NCBI GenBank assembly: GCA_963669455.1 | Contig: OY770026.1 | Span: 2,294,001-2,358,000 of the forward strand | Reading direction: 5' to 3' | DNA: 64,000 bases | Source of the DNA: JAWKWH01 sp963669455 | Lineage (GTDB): Bacteria; Pseudomonadota; Alphaproteobacteria; Rhizobiales; Rhizobiaceae | Shown here: positions 33,620-43,151 of the stretch, piece by piece | Layout of the letters: each line of letters starts with the position of its first letter | Numbering within the stretch: position 1 is the first letter of the stretch | The notes under the pieces: model-generated | The model's database searches: none | The model's input: the letters and a program-made list of their open reading frames with translations, nothing else | What the model was told of the DNA's origin: nothing | Position numbers and translations under genes: made by a program

Positions 33620-34240
33620 ATGCTGACAGGACTAGAGGCGATATTTTTCTATCTGTTCGCCTTCGTTGCCGTCGCCGCAGCCTTTATGGTCATTGCTGCG
33701 CGCAACCCGGTGCATTCCGTACTGTTCCTGATTTTGACGTTCTTCAACGCTGCCGCCCTGTTCCTGCTCACCGGTGCGGAGTTTCTGGCACTCATCCTGC
33801 TGGTGGTCTATGTCGGCGCAGTCGCGGTGTTGTTCTTGTTCGTCGTCATGATGCTGGATGTCGATTTCGCCGAACTGAAAAAGGGGGCGCTGCAATATGC
33901 GCCGATTGGCGCGCTGATCGGCATCATCCTGGCCAGCGAACTGGTGGTGGTCGCGGGCGGCTATGCGTTCTCGCCGGAATTGGCTCAAAGCGTGGCCAAG
34001 CCGACGCCCGATATTGCCGAGCGGCATAACACGGCCGCACTGGGTGATATCCTTTACACGGACTATATCCACTTCTTTCAGATCGCCGGCATGGTGCTGC
34101 TGGTGGCGATGATCGGCGCCATCGTTCTGACGCTGCGCCACAAGGAAAATGTCCGGCGTCAATCAATACCGGCGCAGGTTGCTCGAACACCTGAGACCGC
34201 CATCGAGGTCGTCAATGTGGAATCGGGCAAGGGGATTTAG
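33620..34240 (+). CDS. nuoJ: NADH-quinone oxidoreductase subunit J
   Basis: NuoJ is a membrane-arm subunit with five helices. The 206-residue protein has the third helix motif LILLVVYVGAVAVLFLFVVM typical of the family, followed by MLDVDFAELKKG. ATG 33620 comes 58 bases after nuoI, the widest gap in this part of the operon. The plus-strand frame at 33562 in another register is a shadow. Confidence 0.97.
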   Translation: MLTGLEAIFFYLFAFVAVAAAFMVIAARNPVHSVLFLILTFFNAAALFLLTGAEFLALILLVVYVGAVAVLFLFVVMMLDVDFAELKKGALQYAPIGALIGIILASELVVVAGGYAFSPELAQSVAKPTPDIAERHNTAALGDILYTDYIHFFQIAGMVLLVAMIGAIVLTLRHKENVRRQSIPAQVARTPETAIEVVNVESGKGI

Positions 34241-34242
34241 CC

Positions 34243-34551
34243 ATGGAAGTAGGCATTTCACATTTCCTGACCGTCTCGGCGATCCTGTTTACGATAGGGG
34301 TCTTCGGCATCTTCTTAAACAAGAAGAATGTCATCATCATTTTGATGTCGATTGAGCTGATCCTGCTTGCAGTCAACATCAACTTTGTCGCCTTTTCGGC
34401 GGAGCTCGGTGATCTTGTCGGCCAGGTCTTCGCCCTGTTCGTGCTGACGGTCGCAGCAGCCGAAGCAGCTATTGGCCTTGCAATTCTCGTCGTCTTCTTC
34501 CGCAACCGCGGTTCGATCGCGGTCGAAGATGTCAACACGATGAAGGGGTAG
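34243..34551 (+). CDS. nuoK: NADH-quinone oxidoreductase subunit K
   Basis: NuoK is a three-helix antiporter-like subunit. The 102-residue product has the conserved membrane Glu in VIIILMSIELILLAVNINFV and the second Glu in LTVAAAEAAIGLAILVVFF. Two bases separate it from nuoJ. Confidence 0.97.
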   Translation: MEVGISHFLTVSAILFTIGVFGIFLNKKNVIIILMSIELILLAVNINFVAFSAELGDLVGQVFALFVLTVAAAEAAIGLAILVVFFRNRGSIAVEDVNTMKG

Positions 34552-34561
34552 GGGAAGCTCC

Positions 34562-36556
34562 ATGTATCACGCTATTGTCTTCCTGCCTCTCATCGGCTTT
34601 CTGATTGCCGGTCTTGGCGGAAAATCCATCGGGGCCAAGGGATGTGAATACATCACCTCCGGCCTGCTGGTGATTTCGGCCATCCTGTCGTGGGTCGCCT
34701 TCTTTTCGGTCGGTTTTGCCGATCAGGCCGGCGCGCAATCGATACCGGTACTGCGGTTTATCAATTCAGGCGCGCTTGAAGTCGACTGGGCGTTTCGCAT
34801 CGATACGCTGACGGTGGTCATGCTGGTGGTGGTCAACACCGTCTCGGCGCTGGTGCACATCTATTCGATTGGCTACATGCATCACGATCCGCACCGGCCG
34901 CGCTTCTTTGCCTATCTGTCATTCTTCACCTTCGCCATGCTGATGCTGGTGACCTCGGACAATCTGGTTCAGATGTTCTTTGGCTGGGAAGGTGTTGGTG
35001 TCGCATCTTATCTGCTTATCGGCTTCTGGTTTAAGAAACCGTCGGCCAATGCGGCGGCCATCAAGGCTTTCATCGTCAACCGTATTGGTGATTTTGGCTT
35101 TGCGCTCGGTATTTTCGGCGTGTTTATGCTGTTCGGATCAATCAATCTGGAAACGGTGTTCGCCAATGCCGCGACCTATCTGCCCGAGCCGGGCCAGGCG
35201 GTGATTGAAGGCGAAGTCGTACTGAATTTCCTCGGCTACGAACTTGGCCGCGAGGCGGCGCTCACCATTGTCTGCCTGCTGCTGTTCATGGGCGCCATGG
35301 GCAAATCGGCTCAATTCCTGCTGCACACCTGGCTGCCGGACGCGATGGAGGGCCCGACACCTGTGTCGGCTTTGATCCACGCCGCAACCATGGTGACCGC
35401 GGGTGTGTTCATGGTCGCGCGCCTGTCGCCCCTGTTCGAGCTTTCGCACACGGCATTGACCGTCGTCGTGTTTGTTGGCGCGACCACGGCGTTCTTCGCC
35501 GCCACCGTCGGTCTGGTACAAAACGATATCAAGCGGGTGATCGCCTATTCGACATGCTCGCAGCTTGGTTACATGTTTGTCGCGCTTGGCATTGGTGCCT
35601 ATGGCGCGGCAATCTTCCATTTGTTCACCCACGCCTTTTTCAAGGCACTGCTGTTTTTGGGCTCCGGATCGGTGATCCATGCGGTGTCCGACGAGCAGGA
35701 CATGCGCAAGATGGGCGGACTGCGCAAGCTGATCCCAACCACCTACTGGATGATGGTGATTGGCACGATCGCGCTGACCGGTGTCGGGATACCGGGAACG
35801 CTGGTCGGTACGGCCGGCTTCTTCTCCAAGGATTTCATCATCGAATCCGCCTTTGCCTCGCACAATCCTGCCGCCGGCTACGCCTTTGGCCTGCTTGTGG
35901 TGGCTGCCGCATTTACCAGTTTCTATTCCTGGCGGCTGATCTTCATGACCTTCCACGGCAAGCCGCGGGCGAGTGCTGATGTGATGAACCATGTCCATGA
36001 ATCACCGCAAGTTATGCTGGTGCCGCTCTACGTGCTGGCCGCAGGCGCGCTTCTTGCCGGTGTTATCTTCCAGGATCTGTTCTTCGGTCACGGCTATGTA
36101 CACTTCTGGAAAGATGCGCTGTTCACGCTACCTGCCAACCAGATACTGGAAGAATTCCACCATGTGCCATTCTGGGTAAAACTGAGCCCGTTTGTCGCCA
36201 TGGTGCTTGGCCTTCTCACAGCCTGGTATTTCTATATCCGGTCGCCGGAAACACCCAAACAGCTCGCCGAACAGCATGACGGGCTCTACAAGTTCCTGCT
36301 GAATAAATGGTATTTTGACGAGCTGTACGACTTCTTGTTCGTCAATCCGGCCAAGCGGCTCGGCCATTTTCTGTGGAAACGCGGCGACGGCTGGCTCATT
36401 GATGGTTTCGGGCCCGACGGTGTTTCAGCCCGTGTACTCGATGTGACGCAGCGGGTTGTCAAGCTTCAGTCCGGTTACCTCTATCACTATGCCTTTGCCA
36501 TGTTGATCGGTGTTGCCGCACTTGTCACCTGGATGATGCTCGGGAGCGCTTTTTAA
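34562..36556 (+). CDS. nuoL: NADH-quinone oxidoreductase subunit L
   Basis: NuoL is the distal antiporter-like proton pump with the long lateral helix. The 664-residue protein has FGWEGVGVASYLLIGFWF, HTWLPDAMEGPTPVSALIHA, STCSQLGYMFVALGIGAYGA and HAFFKALLFLGSGSVIHA, all family marks. The last 150 residues contain the lateral helix region. The stop overlaps the nuoM ATG by one base. Confidence 0.98.
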   Translation: MYHAIVFLPLIGFLIAGLGGKSIGAKGCEYITSGLLVISAILSWVAFFSVGFADQAGAQSIPVLRFINSGALEVDWAFRIDTLTVVMLVVVNTVSALVHIYSIGYMHHDPHRPRFFAYLSFFTFAMLMLVTSDNLVQMFFGWEGVGVASYLLIGFWFKKPSANAAAIKAFIVNRIGDFGFALGIFGVFMLFGSINLETVFANAATYLPEPGQAVIEGEVVLNFLGYELGREAALTIVCLLLFMGAMGKSAQFLLHTWLPDAMEGPTPVSALIHAATMVTAGVFMVARLSPLFELSHTALTVVVFVGATTAFFAATVGLVQNDIKRVIAYSTCSQLGYMFVALGIGAYGAAIFHLFTHAFFKALLFLGSGSVIHAVSDEQDMRKMGGLRKLIPTTYWMMVIGTIALTGVGIPGTLVGTAGFFSKDFIIESAFASHNPAAGYAFGLLVVAAAFTSFYSWRLIFMTFHGKPRASADVMNHVHESPQVMLVPLYVLAAGALLAGVIFQDLFFGHGYVHFWKDALFTLPANQILEEFHHVPFWVKLSPFVAMVLGLLTAWYFYIRSPETPKQLAEQHDGLYKFLLNKWYFDELYDFLFVNPAKRLGHFLWKRGDGWLIDGFGPDGVSARVLDVTQRVVKLQSGYLYHYAFAMLIGVAALVTWMMLGSAF

Positions 36557-38112
36557 TGTCGGGTTGGCCCATATTATCGACGGTCACGTTCCTGCCGCTG
36601 GTTGGCGCGTTCCTGATTTTGCTGATTCCCTCTGATGGCGAATTGGCCCGCAAGAACATCCGCTCCGTGGCGCTGCTGACGACGGTTTTCACCTTTGTCC
36701 TGTCATTGTTTGTCTGGGCTGGTTTCGACAATTCCCTTTCCGGCTTCCAGATGACGGAAAATTACGAATGGCTGGATTCGGGCATTTCATACGCCATGGG
36801 CGTGGATGGCATTTCCATGCTGTTCGTCATTTTGACAGCATTTTTGATGCCGCTTTGCATCCTTGCGTCCTGGCGCTCGGTCGAGCACCGGGTCAAGGAA
36901 TACATGATTGCGTTTCTGGTGCTGGAAACGCTGATGATCGGCGTGTTCTGCGCGCTCGATATCGTCTTGTTCTACGTTTTCTTCGAGGCCGGCCTGATCC
37001 CGATGTTCATCATCATCGGTGTTTGGGGTGGCAAGCGGCGCGTCTACGCCTCGTTTAAATTCTTTTTATACACGCTGCTCGGCTCGGTGCTGATGCTGAT
37101 CGCGATTATGGCGATGTACTGGCAGGCGTCGCAAAACATCAACGACCCGTCGATGAGCCTGACCAGTATTCCAAACCTGATCAGTTGGGTTGCCTCCAAT
37201 CCTGATTTCTTCCCCGTTGGTATGCAATGGTGGTTATGGCTGGCATTTTTTGCCTCGTTTGCGGTCAAGATGCCAATGTGGCCGGTGCACACATGGCTGC
37301 CCGATGCCCATGTGGAAGCACCGACAGCCGGATCGGTTATCCTGGCCGGTATTCTTCTAAAGATGGGCGGTTACGGCTTCTTGCGCTTTTCGCTGCCGAT
37401 GTTCCCGCTCGCGTCGGCCGATTTTGCTCCATTTGTCTTTGCGCTGTCGATCATCGCTATCATCTACACCTCGCTGGTGGCGCTGATGCAGGAGGACATG
37501 AAAAAGCTGATCGCCTATTCGTCAGTCGCCCATATGGGCTATGTCACGATGGGCATTTTTGCCATGAACGAGCAGGGCATTCAGGGCAGCATTTTTCAAA
37601 TGCTGTCGCATGGTCTGGTATCGGGGGCGCTGTTCTTGTGCGTGGGCGTGGTCTATGACCGCATGCATACCCGCGAGATCGCTGCCTATGGCGGGCTTGT
37701 CAACAACATGCCCAAATATGCTGTCGTGTTCCTGATATTCACCATGGCCAATGTCGGGCTTCCAGGCACGTCGGGCTTTGTCGGTGAGTTTTTGACGCTG
37801 CTTGGCGTGTTCAGGGTCAACACCTGGGTGGCGTTGTTTGCCACCACTGGCGTAATCCTGTCGGCAGGCTATGCGCTCTGGCTCTACCGCAAGGTGGTGT
37901 TCGGTGCGCTGGACAAGGAAGGCCTGAAGCAGCTGCTTGATTTAAGTCCGCGCGAAAAGGCAGCGATCTATCCGCTGGTGGTGTTGACAATCTTCTTCGG
38001 CATCTATCCGGCACCGGTGTTCGATGCCACGGCGGCGTCGGTCAACGCGCTTGTGCTTCAGATAAATTCGGCTGCAGAGATAATGGCTGCCTCACTCAAC
38101 GTGGCGCAGTAA
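36556..38112 (+). CDS. nuoM: NADH-quinone oxidoreductase subunit M
   Basis: NuoM is the second antiporter-like pump. The 518-residue protein contains FFEAGLIPMFIIIGVWGG, VKMPMWPVHTWLPDAHVEAP and AYSSVAHMGYVTMGIFAMNE, with about 14 hydrophobic helices. It begins at the last base of nuoL. Confidence 0.98.
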   Translation: MSGWPILSTVTFLPLVGAFLILLIPSDGELARKNIRSVALLTTVFTFVLSLFVWAGFDNSLSGFQMTENYEWLDSGISYAMGVDGISMLFVILTAFLMPLCILASWRSVEHRVKEYMIAFLVLETLMIGVFCALDIVLFYVFFEAGLIPMFIIIGVWGGKRRVYASFKFFLYTLLGSVLMLIAIMAMYWQASQNINDPSMSLTSIPNLISWVASNPDFFPVGMQWWLWLAFFASFAVKMPMWPVHTWLPDAHVEAPTAGSVILAGILLKMGGYGFLRFSLPMFPLASADFAPFVFALSIIAIIYTSLVALMQEDMKKLIAYSSVAHMGYVTMGIFAMNEQGIQGSIFQMLSHGLVSGALFLCVGVVYDRMHTREIAAYGGLVNNMPKYAVVFLIFTMANVGLPGTSGFVGEFLTLLGVFRVNTWVALFATTGVILSAGYALWLYRKVVFGALDKEGLKQLLDLSPREKAAIYPLVVLTIFFGIYPAPVFDATAASVNALVLQINSAAEIMAASLNVAQ

Positions 38113-38134
38113 GAAAAAGGCAAGGACGGGATCA

Positions 38135-39574
38135 ATGACACCAGAACTCAGCCAAAGCCTTTCGCTTGCCGCACCGGAGCTGATCCTCGCGGTCGGTTCC
38201 ATGGTGCTGTTGATGATCGGAGTTTTCTCCAACGAACGCGCCAACAGCACAGTCACCGGCCTGGCCGTTGCCCTGCTGATTGCCGCCGGGGCCTGGATGA
38301 TCGTTTTCGCCGAGGATGGTTCTGCATTTGGCGGCGCCTTCGTCAATGATGCCTTTGCCCGCTTCATGAAAGTGCTCACCCTTATCGGCTCCATCGTCAC
38401 GATGGTGATGTCGGTCGGCTTCGCCAAGGCGGAGAAATTCGACAAGTTCGAATTTCCAGTCCTGATCGTTCTTGCCACGCTTGGCATGATGTTGATGATT
38501 TCGGCCAGTGACACGCTGTCACTTTACCTGGGGTTGGAGCTGCAATCCCTGTCGCTTTATGTCATCGCCGCGATCAACCGCGACAGCGCGCGCTCAACTG
38601 AGGCCGGGCTCAAATACTTCGTCCTTGGCGCCCTGTCGTCCGGCATGCTGCTTTACGGTATTTCGCTGGTCTATGGTTATACCGGCCATACCGGATTTAC
38701 CGAGATTGCCAGCGCGATTGCCGGTGGGGAAAAGCAGCTTGGCCTCGTCTTCGGCCTCGTTTTCATGCTGGCCGGTCTGGCGTTTAAGATTTCCGCTGTG
38801 CCGTTCCATATGTGGACGCCCGATGTCTATGAGGGCGCGCCGACGCCGGTCACCGCCTTCTTCGCCGCCGCTCCGAAAATGGCCGCTATGGCCCTGATCG
38901 TCCGCGTTACCGTCGGCGCATTCGAGCCAGTTGCGGCAGACTGGCAGCAGATTATCACCTTCATCGCGCTTGCTTCCATGTTGCTTGGCGCTTTTGCGGC
39001 AATCGGGCAGACGAATATCAAACGGCTGATGGCCTATTCCTCGATTGCCCATATGGGGTTTGCCCTGGTTGGCCTGGCGGCCAATACCAGTGAAGGCATT
39101 CGCGGTGTCGCCGTCTATATGCTGATCTATCTGGTGATGACGCTTGGAACCTTTGCGTTCATCCTTGCCATGCGCCGCCAGGAGGGCAATGTCGAGACAA
39201 TTGACGATCTGGCAGGTGCGGCCGCATCAAATCCGGTCATGGCAACGGTGCTCACGATCTTGATGTTCTCGCTTGCCGGTATCCCGCCGCTCGCCGGTTT
39301 CTGGGCCAAGTGGTACGTGTTTTTCGCCGCCGTCAATGCCGGGCTCTACCCGCTTGCGATCATCGGTGTTCTGGCGTCGGTCGTTGGCGCTTTCTACTAT
39401 CTGCGGATCATCAAGATCATGTGGTTTGATGAACCTGCCGACAATTTCGTGCCAATGGCTGGCGAATTACAGCTGGTGCTTGGGCTGTCGGGTGCGTTCG
39501 TGCTGTTTTACGTGCTGATTGGCGGGCCGGTGATCCGCCTGGCCGAGGCGGCAGCCGCAACTTTCCCGCTTTGA
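38135..39574 (+). CDS. nuoN: NADH-quinone oxidoreductase subunit N
   Basis: NuoN is the third antiporter-like pump and closes the nuo set. The 479-residue protein has LYLGLELQSLSLYVIAAINR, KISAVPFHMWTPDVYEGAPT and LMAYSSIAHMGFALVGLAAN as expected. It is followed by birA after 4 bases, so the operon continues. Confidence 0.98.
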   Translation: MTPELSQSLSLAAPELILAVGSMVLLMIGVFSNERANSTVTGLAVALLIAAGAWMIVFAEDGSAFGGAFVNDAFARFMKVLTLIGSIVTMVMSVGFAKAEKFDKFEFPVLIVLATLGMMLMISASDTLSLYLGLELQSLSLYVIAAINRDSARSTEAGLKYFVLGALSSGMLLYGISLVYGYTGHTGFTEIASAIAGGEKQLGLVFGLVFMLAGLAFKISAVPFHMWTPDVYEGAPTPVTAFFAAAPKMAAMALIVRVTVGAFEPVAADWQQIITFIALASMLLGAFAAIGQTNIKRLMAYSSIAHMGFALVGLAANTSEGIRGVAVYMLIYLVMTLGTFAFILAMRRQEGNVETIDDLAGAAASNPVMATVLTILMFSLAGIPPLAGFWAKWYVFFAAVNAGLYPLAIIGVLASVVGAFYYLRIIKIMWFDEPADNFVPMAGELQLVLGLSGAFVLFYVLIGGPVIRLAEAAAATFPL

Positions 39575-39578
39575 TCGC

Positions 39579-40343
39579 TTGACCATACAATACCAGGAAA
39601 TAAAGAACCTTTCCGGTTGGCGGCGGCTGCCGCTTGGCGATGTCGGCTCGACAAACTCCGAAGCGTTATCGCTGGCCAAAAACGGCGACCCAGGCCGGCT
39701 CTGGGTTACGGCTGAAAGGCAGTTGCAGGGCAGGGGACGTCATGGCCGGCCATGGGTATCGGAGGCCGGCAACCTTTATGCCTCGCTGCTGTTGATCGAC
39801 CCGGCGCCCAAAAATGCGCTGGCCAATTTGCCCCTTGTGGCTGCGGTCGGGGTATATGAGGCATTGCGGGATTATTTTTCAAAAACACCGCAGGCGCTGG
39901 CAATCAAATGGCCAAACGATATTCTCGTCGACGGCGCCAAGATCAACGGCATATTGCTGGAGAGTGCGTTGCTGCCGGGAGGCCAGCTGGCTGTAGTCAT
40001 CGGTTGCGGGATCAATTGTATCCATCATCCAGGCGAGGCGAGATATCCGGCGACAGACCTTGCCGCATGCGGTATTGAGGCCGGTACCGAAGAGGTCTTG
40101 GGCCGATTGGCTGGCTCGATGGCCAATATCCTGTCATTGTGGGATGGTGGCGCTGGCTTTTCGGCGGTGCGTGAAAAATGGCTTCTTGCAGCCCGCGGGA
40201 TCGGCGAGCAGGTCACAATCAACAATACGGACGGCGCGTTAACGGGTCTGTTTGAGGATATCGACCACGACGGTTATCTTCGGCTCAGACTGGACGACGG
40301 AACAAGAAAAAGAATTTCAGCAGGCGATCTGTTCTTCGCCTGA
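39579..40343 (+). CDS. birA: Biotin--[acetyl-CoA-carboxylase] ligase
   Basis: BirA attaches biotin to the carboxylase carrier protein. The 254-residue product starts with TTG, four bases after nuoN. The motifs are DVGSTNSEA (21-29), the ATP/biotin loop GRGRHGRPW (51-59), and KWPNDILVDGAKINGILLE. It lacks the N-terminal helix-turn-helix of E. coli BirA, so it is a ligase only and not a repressor. It is encoded at the end of the nuo operon, as in most rhizobia. Confidence 0.95.
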   Translation: MTIQYQEIKNLSGWRRLPLGDVGSTNSEALSLAKNGDPGRLWVTAERQLQGRGRHGRPWVSEAGNLYASLLLIDPAPKNALANLPLVAAVGVYEALRDYFSKTPQALAIKWPNDILVDGAKINGILLESALLPGGQLAVVIGCGINCIHHPGEARYPATDLAACGIEAGTEEVLGRLAGSMANILSLWDGGAGFSAVREKWLLAARGIGEQVTINNTDGALTGLFEDIDHDGYLRLRLDDGTRKRISAGDLFFA

Positions 40344-40362
40344 CAAAAACGGATACGCTCAA

Positions 40363-42030
40363 ATGGCTGCAAAGAAAGACGAACTGATATTTTTGCCACT
40401 TGGTGGTGTTGGCGAAATCGGCATGAACCTGGCGCTTTATGGTTTTGGTCCGGCCAATGCGCGTGAATGGATCATTGTCGATTGCGGCGTCACCTTTCCA
40501 GGCCCTGATCTGCCGGGTGCAGACCTGGTATTGCCCGATATCAGCTTCATCGAGACGGAATTGGAGCGCCTGCGCGGTATTGTCATCACCCATGCCCACG
40601 AGGACCATTATGGCGCATTGCTGGCTTTGTGGCCAAAACTGAAGGTGCCTGTCTGGGCAACGCCGTTTGCTGCCGGTCTTTTGGACGCAAAGCGCGGGTC
40701 CGATGACGGCCATACCAAGATACCGGTCACACTCTATGATGCCGGAGACAAATTCCAGGTCGGCCCGTTTTCCATCGAGGCGATCGGGGTAACCCACTCC
40801 ATTCCCGAACCGGTGTCGCTTGCGATCACGTCGCCGGCAGGAACCGTCATCCATACCGGTGACTGGAAAATCGATGACGCGCCGTCACTGGGTGCCAAAA
40901 CCGATGGCAGCCGGTTTCGTGCGCTGGGCGACAAAGGCGTATTAGCCCTCATCTGCGATTCCACCAATGCGATGCGTACCGGTGTTTCGCCTTCCGAACA
41001 GGAAGTCGGCGCCAGCTTGAAAAAGCTGATCGAGGCGGCGCCTGGCCGGGTGGCGATCACGACATTTTCCTCCAATGTTGGCCGTATTCGCTCCATCGCC
41101 GAAGCGGCAAGCGATGCCGGCCGAAGGGTGCTGGTTCTCGGCAGGTCGCTGAAACGTGTCATCGATGTGGCCGATGATCTCGGCTACATGCAAGGGATTG
41201 ATGACTTCCTTGCCGAAGAGGATTTTCAGTATGTGCCGCGCGATGAAGCGGTCATTTTGTGTACCGGCAGTCAAGGAGAATCACGAGCTGCCCTTGCCAA
41301 ACTCGCCCGTGACGAGCTTCGCAATGTATCGCTTGCGCCTGGAGACACGGTTATCTATTCGTCGCGGGTCATTCCCGGCAATGAAAAGCCCATCCTGGAA
41401 ATCAAGAACCAGTTGATTGAAAAGGGTGTTCGCATCATCGAGGATGATGATGCGCTGGTGCATGTCTCCGGTCACCCGCGGCAAAACGAACTAAAGCAGA
41501 TGTATGAGTGGGTAAAACCGGAAATATCGGTTCCGGTGCATGGCGAGGCAGCGCACCTTGTAGCGCATGGATCGCTGGCCACCGGCTTTGGCGTACCGCA
41601 GGTTGCGCAGGTGAGAAACGGCGACATGCTGCGGCTTGCACCCGGCCCGGCGGAGATTGTCACCAAAGTTGAGGCTGGCCGCATCTTCAAGGATGGTCAT
41701 ATTATCGGAACCTTCGACAAGGTGGGCATTCGCGACAGGCGCAAACTATCCTATGCCGGCCATGTGGCGATCAATGTGGTGCTGGACGACCGTTTCGAGC
41801 TGGCAGGCGATCCGGATCTTGTTTCGCTTGGCATTCCGGTAGAGGACGCCAGAGGTCAAGATTTGGACGAATTGCTGCTGGATGCGGTGGCTGGTGCCGT
41901 TGAGAGCATTCCCCGGGTCAGGCGGAAGGATCTGGATATGGTGGCCGAATCGGCCAGGCGCGCCGCCCGGGCCGCCGCCCGCGACAGCTGGGGCAAAAAA
42001 CCGGTCGTCACCGTTTTCGTAACCAGATAA
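40363..42030 (+). CDS. rnj: Ribonuclease J
   Basis: RNase J processes and degrades mRNA and rRNA with endo- and 5'-exonuclease activity. From ATG 40363 the protein is 555 residues with the metallo-beta-lactamase motif HAHEDH (77-82), a later His in GVTHSIPEP, Asp in HTGDWKID, and HVSGHPRQNELKQM in the beta-CASP region. The longer frame from 40252 lies within birA. It takes the place of RNase E functions in some alphaproteobacteria, though not all. Confidence 0.95.
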   Translation: MAAKKDELIFLPLGGVGEIGMNLALYGFGPANAREWIIVDCGVTFPGPDLPGADLVLPDISFIETELERLRGIVITHAHEDHYGALLALWPKLKVPVWATPFAAGLLDAKRGSDDGHTKIPVTLYDAGDKFQVGPFSIEAIGVTHSIPEPVSLAITSPAGTVIHTGDWKIDDAPSLGAKTDGSRFRALGDKGVLALICDSTNAMRTGVSPSEQEVGASLKKLIEAAPGRVAITTFSSNVGRIRSIAEAASDAGRRVLVLGRSLKRVIDVADDLGYMQGIDDFLAEEDFQYVPRDEAVILCTGSQGESRAALAKLARDELRNVSLAPGDTVIYSSRVIPGNEKPILEIKNQLIEKGVRIIEDDDALVHVSGHPRQNELKQMYEWVKPEISVPVHGEAAHLVAHGSLATGFGVPQVAQVRNGDMLRLAPGPAEIVTKVEAGRIFKDGHIIGTFDKVGIRDRRKLSYAGHVAINVVLDDRFELAGDPDLVSLGIPVEDARGQDLDELLLDAVAGAVESIPRVRRKDLDMVAESARRAARAAARDSWGKKPVVTVFVTR

Positions 42031-42045
42031 TCGAAAGGCAGGACA

Positions 42046-42450
42046 ATGATTGGGCGCATTAATCATGTGGCCATTGCCGTACCCGATCTTCAGGCAGCGG
42101 CTCTGATCTACCGCGACACGCTCGGCGCATCCGTCACGGAACCGCAAATGCTGCCTGAGCATGGCGTTACGGTGGTTTTCATCGACACCGGAAATACCAA
42201 GGTTGAACTTCTCGAACCACTCGGTGATGCTTCACCGATAGCGGCTTTTCTGGCCAAAAACCCGGCAGGCGGCATGCATCATATCTGCTACGAGGTAGAT
42301 GATATCGTGGCAGCCTGTGACCGGCTGACGAAGACAGGCGCGCGCGTTCTGGGTGATGGAAACCCTAAAACCGGCGCGCATGGCAAACCGGTGTTATTTC
42401 TGCATCCGAAGGATTTTGCCGGTACGCTGATCGAACTTGAGGAGGTTTGA
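42046..42450 (+). CDS. mce: Methylmalonyl-CoA epimerase
   Basis: The VOC-fold epimerase interconverts the two methylmalonyl-CoA isomers in propionate catabolism. The 134-residue protein has the first metal His in RINHVAIAVPDL, a second in GGMHHICYEVDD, and the last Glu in GTLIELEEV. Length and motif order match. It lies 15 bases after rnj and 6 before the DUF1467 gene, a fixed rhizobial order. Confidence 0.93.
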   Translation: MIGRINHVAIAVPDLQAAALIYRDTLGASVTEPQMLPEHGVTVVFIDTGNTKVELLEPLGDASPIAAFLAKNPAGGMHHICYEVDDIVAACDRLTKTGARVLGDGNPKTGAHGKPVLFLHPKDFAGTLIELEEV

Positions 42451-42456
42451 CGGGCA

Positions 42457-42726
42457 ATGAACTGGGTATTTGTTGCGGCTTTGTTTTTTGTCGTCTGGTG
42501 GGTGCTGCTGTTTGCCGTGTTGCCGTTTAGCCTGCGCACGCAACAGGAAGATGGCGATGTGACGCTTGGAACCGTAAAAAGCGCACCGCGCGGACCGCAT
42601 GTGCTGCGTGCAATGATCCGCACGACGTTGGTCACGCTTGCTTTTTTTATTGTTGTCTATGTCGCGATGCAGGTTTTCGGCCTGAGCTTTGATGACATTC
42701 CGAGCATCGTTCCCGAGTTCGAGTAG
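42457..42726 (+). CDS. DUF1467 membrane protein
   Basis: The 89-residue protein has two membrane helices (VFVAALFFVVWWVLLFAVLP and TTLVTLAFFIVVYVAMQVFG) with a cytoplasmic loop carrying PFSLRTQQEDGDVTLGTVKS and APRGPHVL. This is the DUF1467 pattern conserved between mce and proS in Hyphomicrobiales. Its role is unknown. Confidence 0.92.
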   Translation: MNWVFVAALFFVVWWVLLFAVLPFSLRTQQEDGDVTLGTVKSAPRGPHVLRAMIRTTLVTLAFFIVVYVAMQVFGLSFDDIPSIVPEFE

Positions 42727-43151
42727 AGCGCTTCCGGCCCGCATGCCACGGCCTTTTTGCTGTCGCAGATTATTTCAAAAAAAATGCAAGGACCAAGCCT
42801 TGCAATTTACGCGTCCGATCAATTGTCCGGTTTTCCGGCGGCAGCGTTTTAACGCGCCCTAGATCGCATCCTCCCAAGATTTTAACCGCGTAGATCGGTG
42901 TTTCCACCGACTTTTTATTATTATCTCAAATTTGTAGACCATCATGCGGCTGATTGTCACCAAAAAACTACAATTTGCCTTTTTGTCGCCAACTGATGAT
43001 CGCCAAAGCGTTGATTTCGGCTAATGGCGGCGACCCCGGATGCCCTATAATTTGCAACCCTTGTCGAATTGGCTATGAAGCCGGGTCAGACACAACTATT
43101 GTCCGCAAGCGATTCAGATTTATTCTTTCACCGCGTTTCAAAAGGTCCATC
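42727..43151. other. Intergenic region upstream of proS
   Basis: No gene seen. TGCAAGG/CCTTGCA near 42784-42805 forms a hairpin followed by a short T run and may end the upstream operon. The rest should carry the proS promoter; the 5' extension of the proS frame has no family match. Confidence 0.4.
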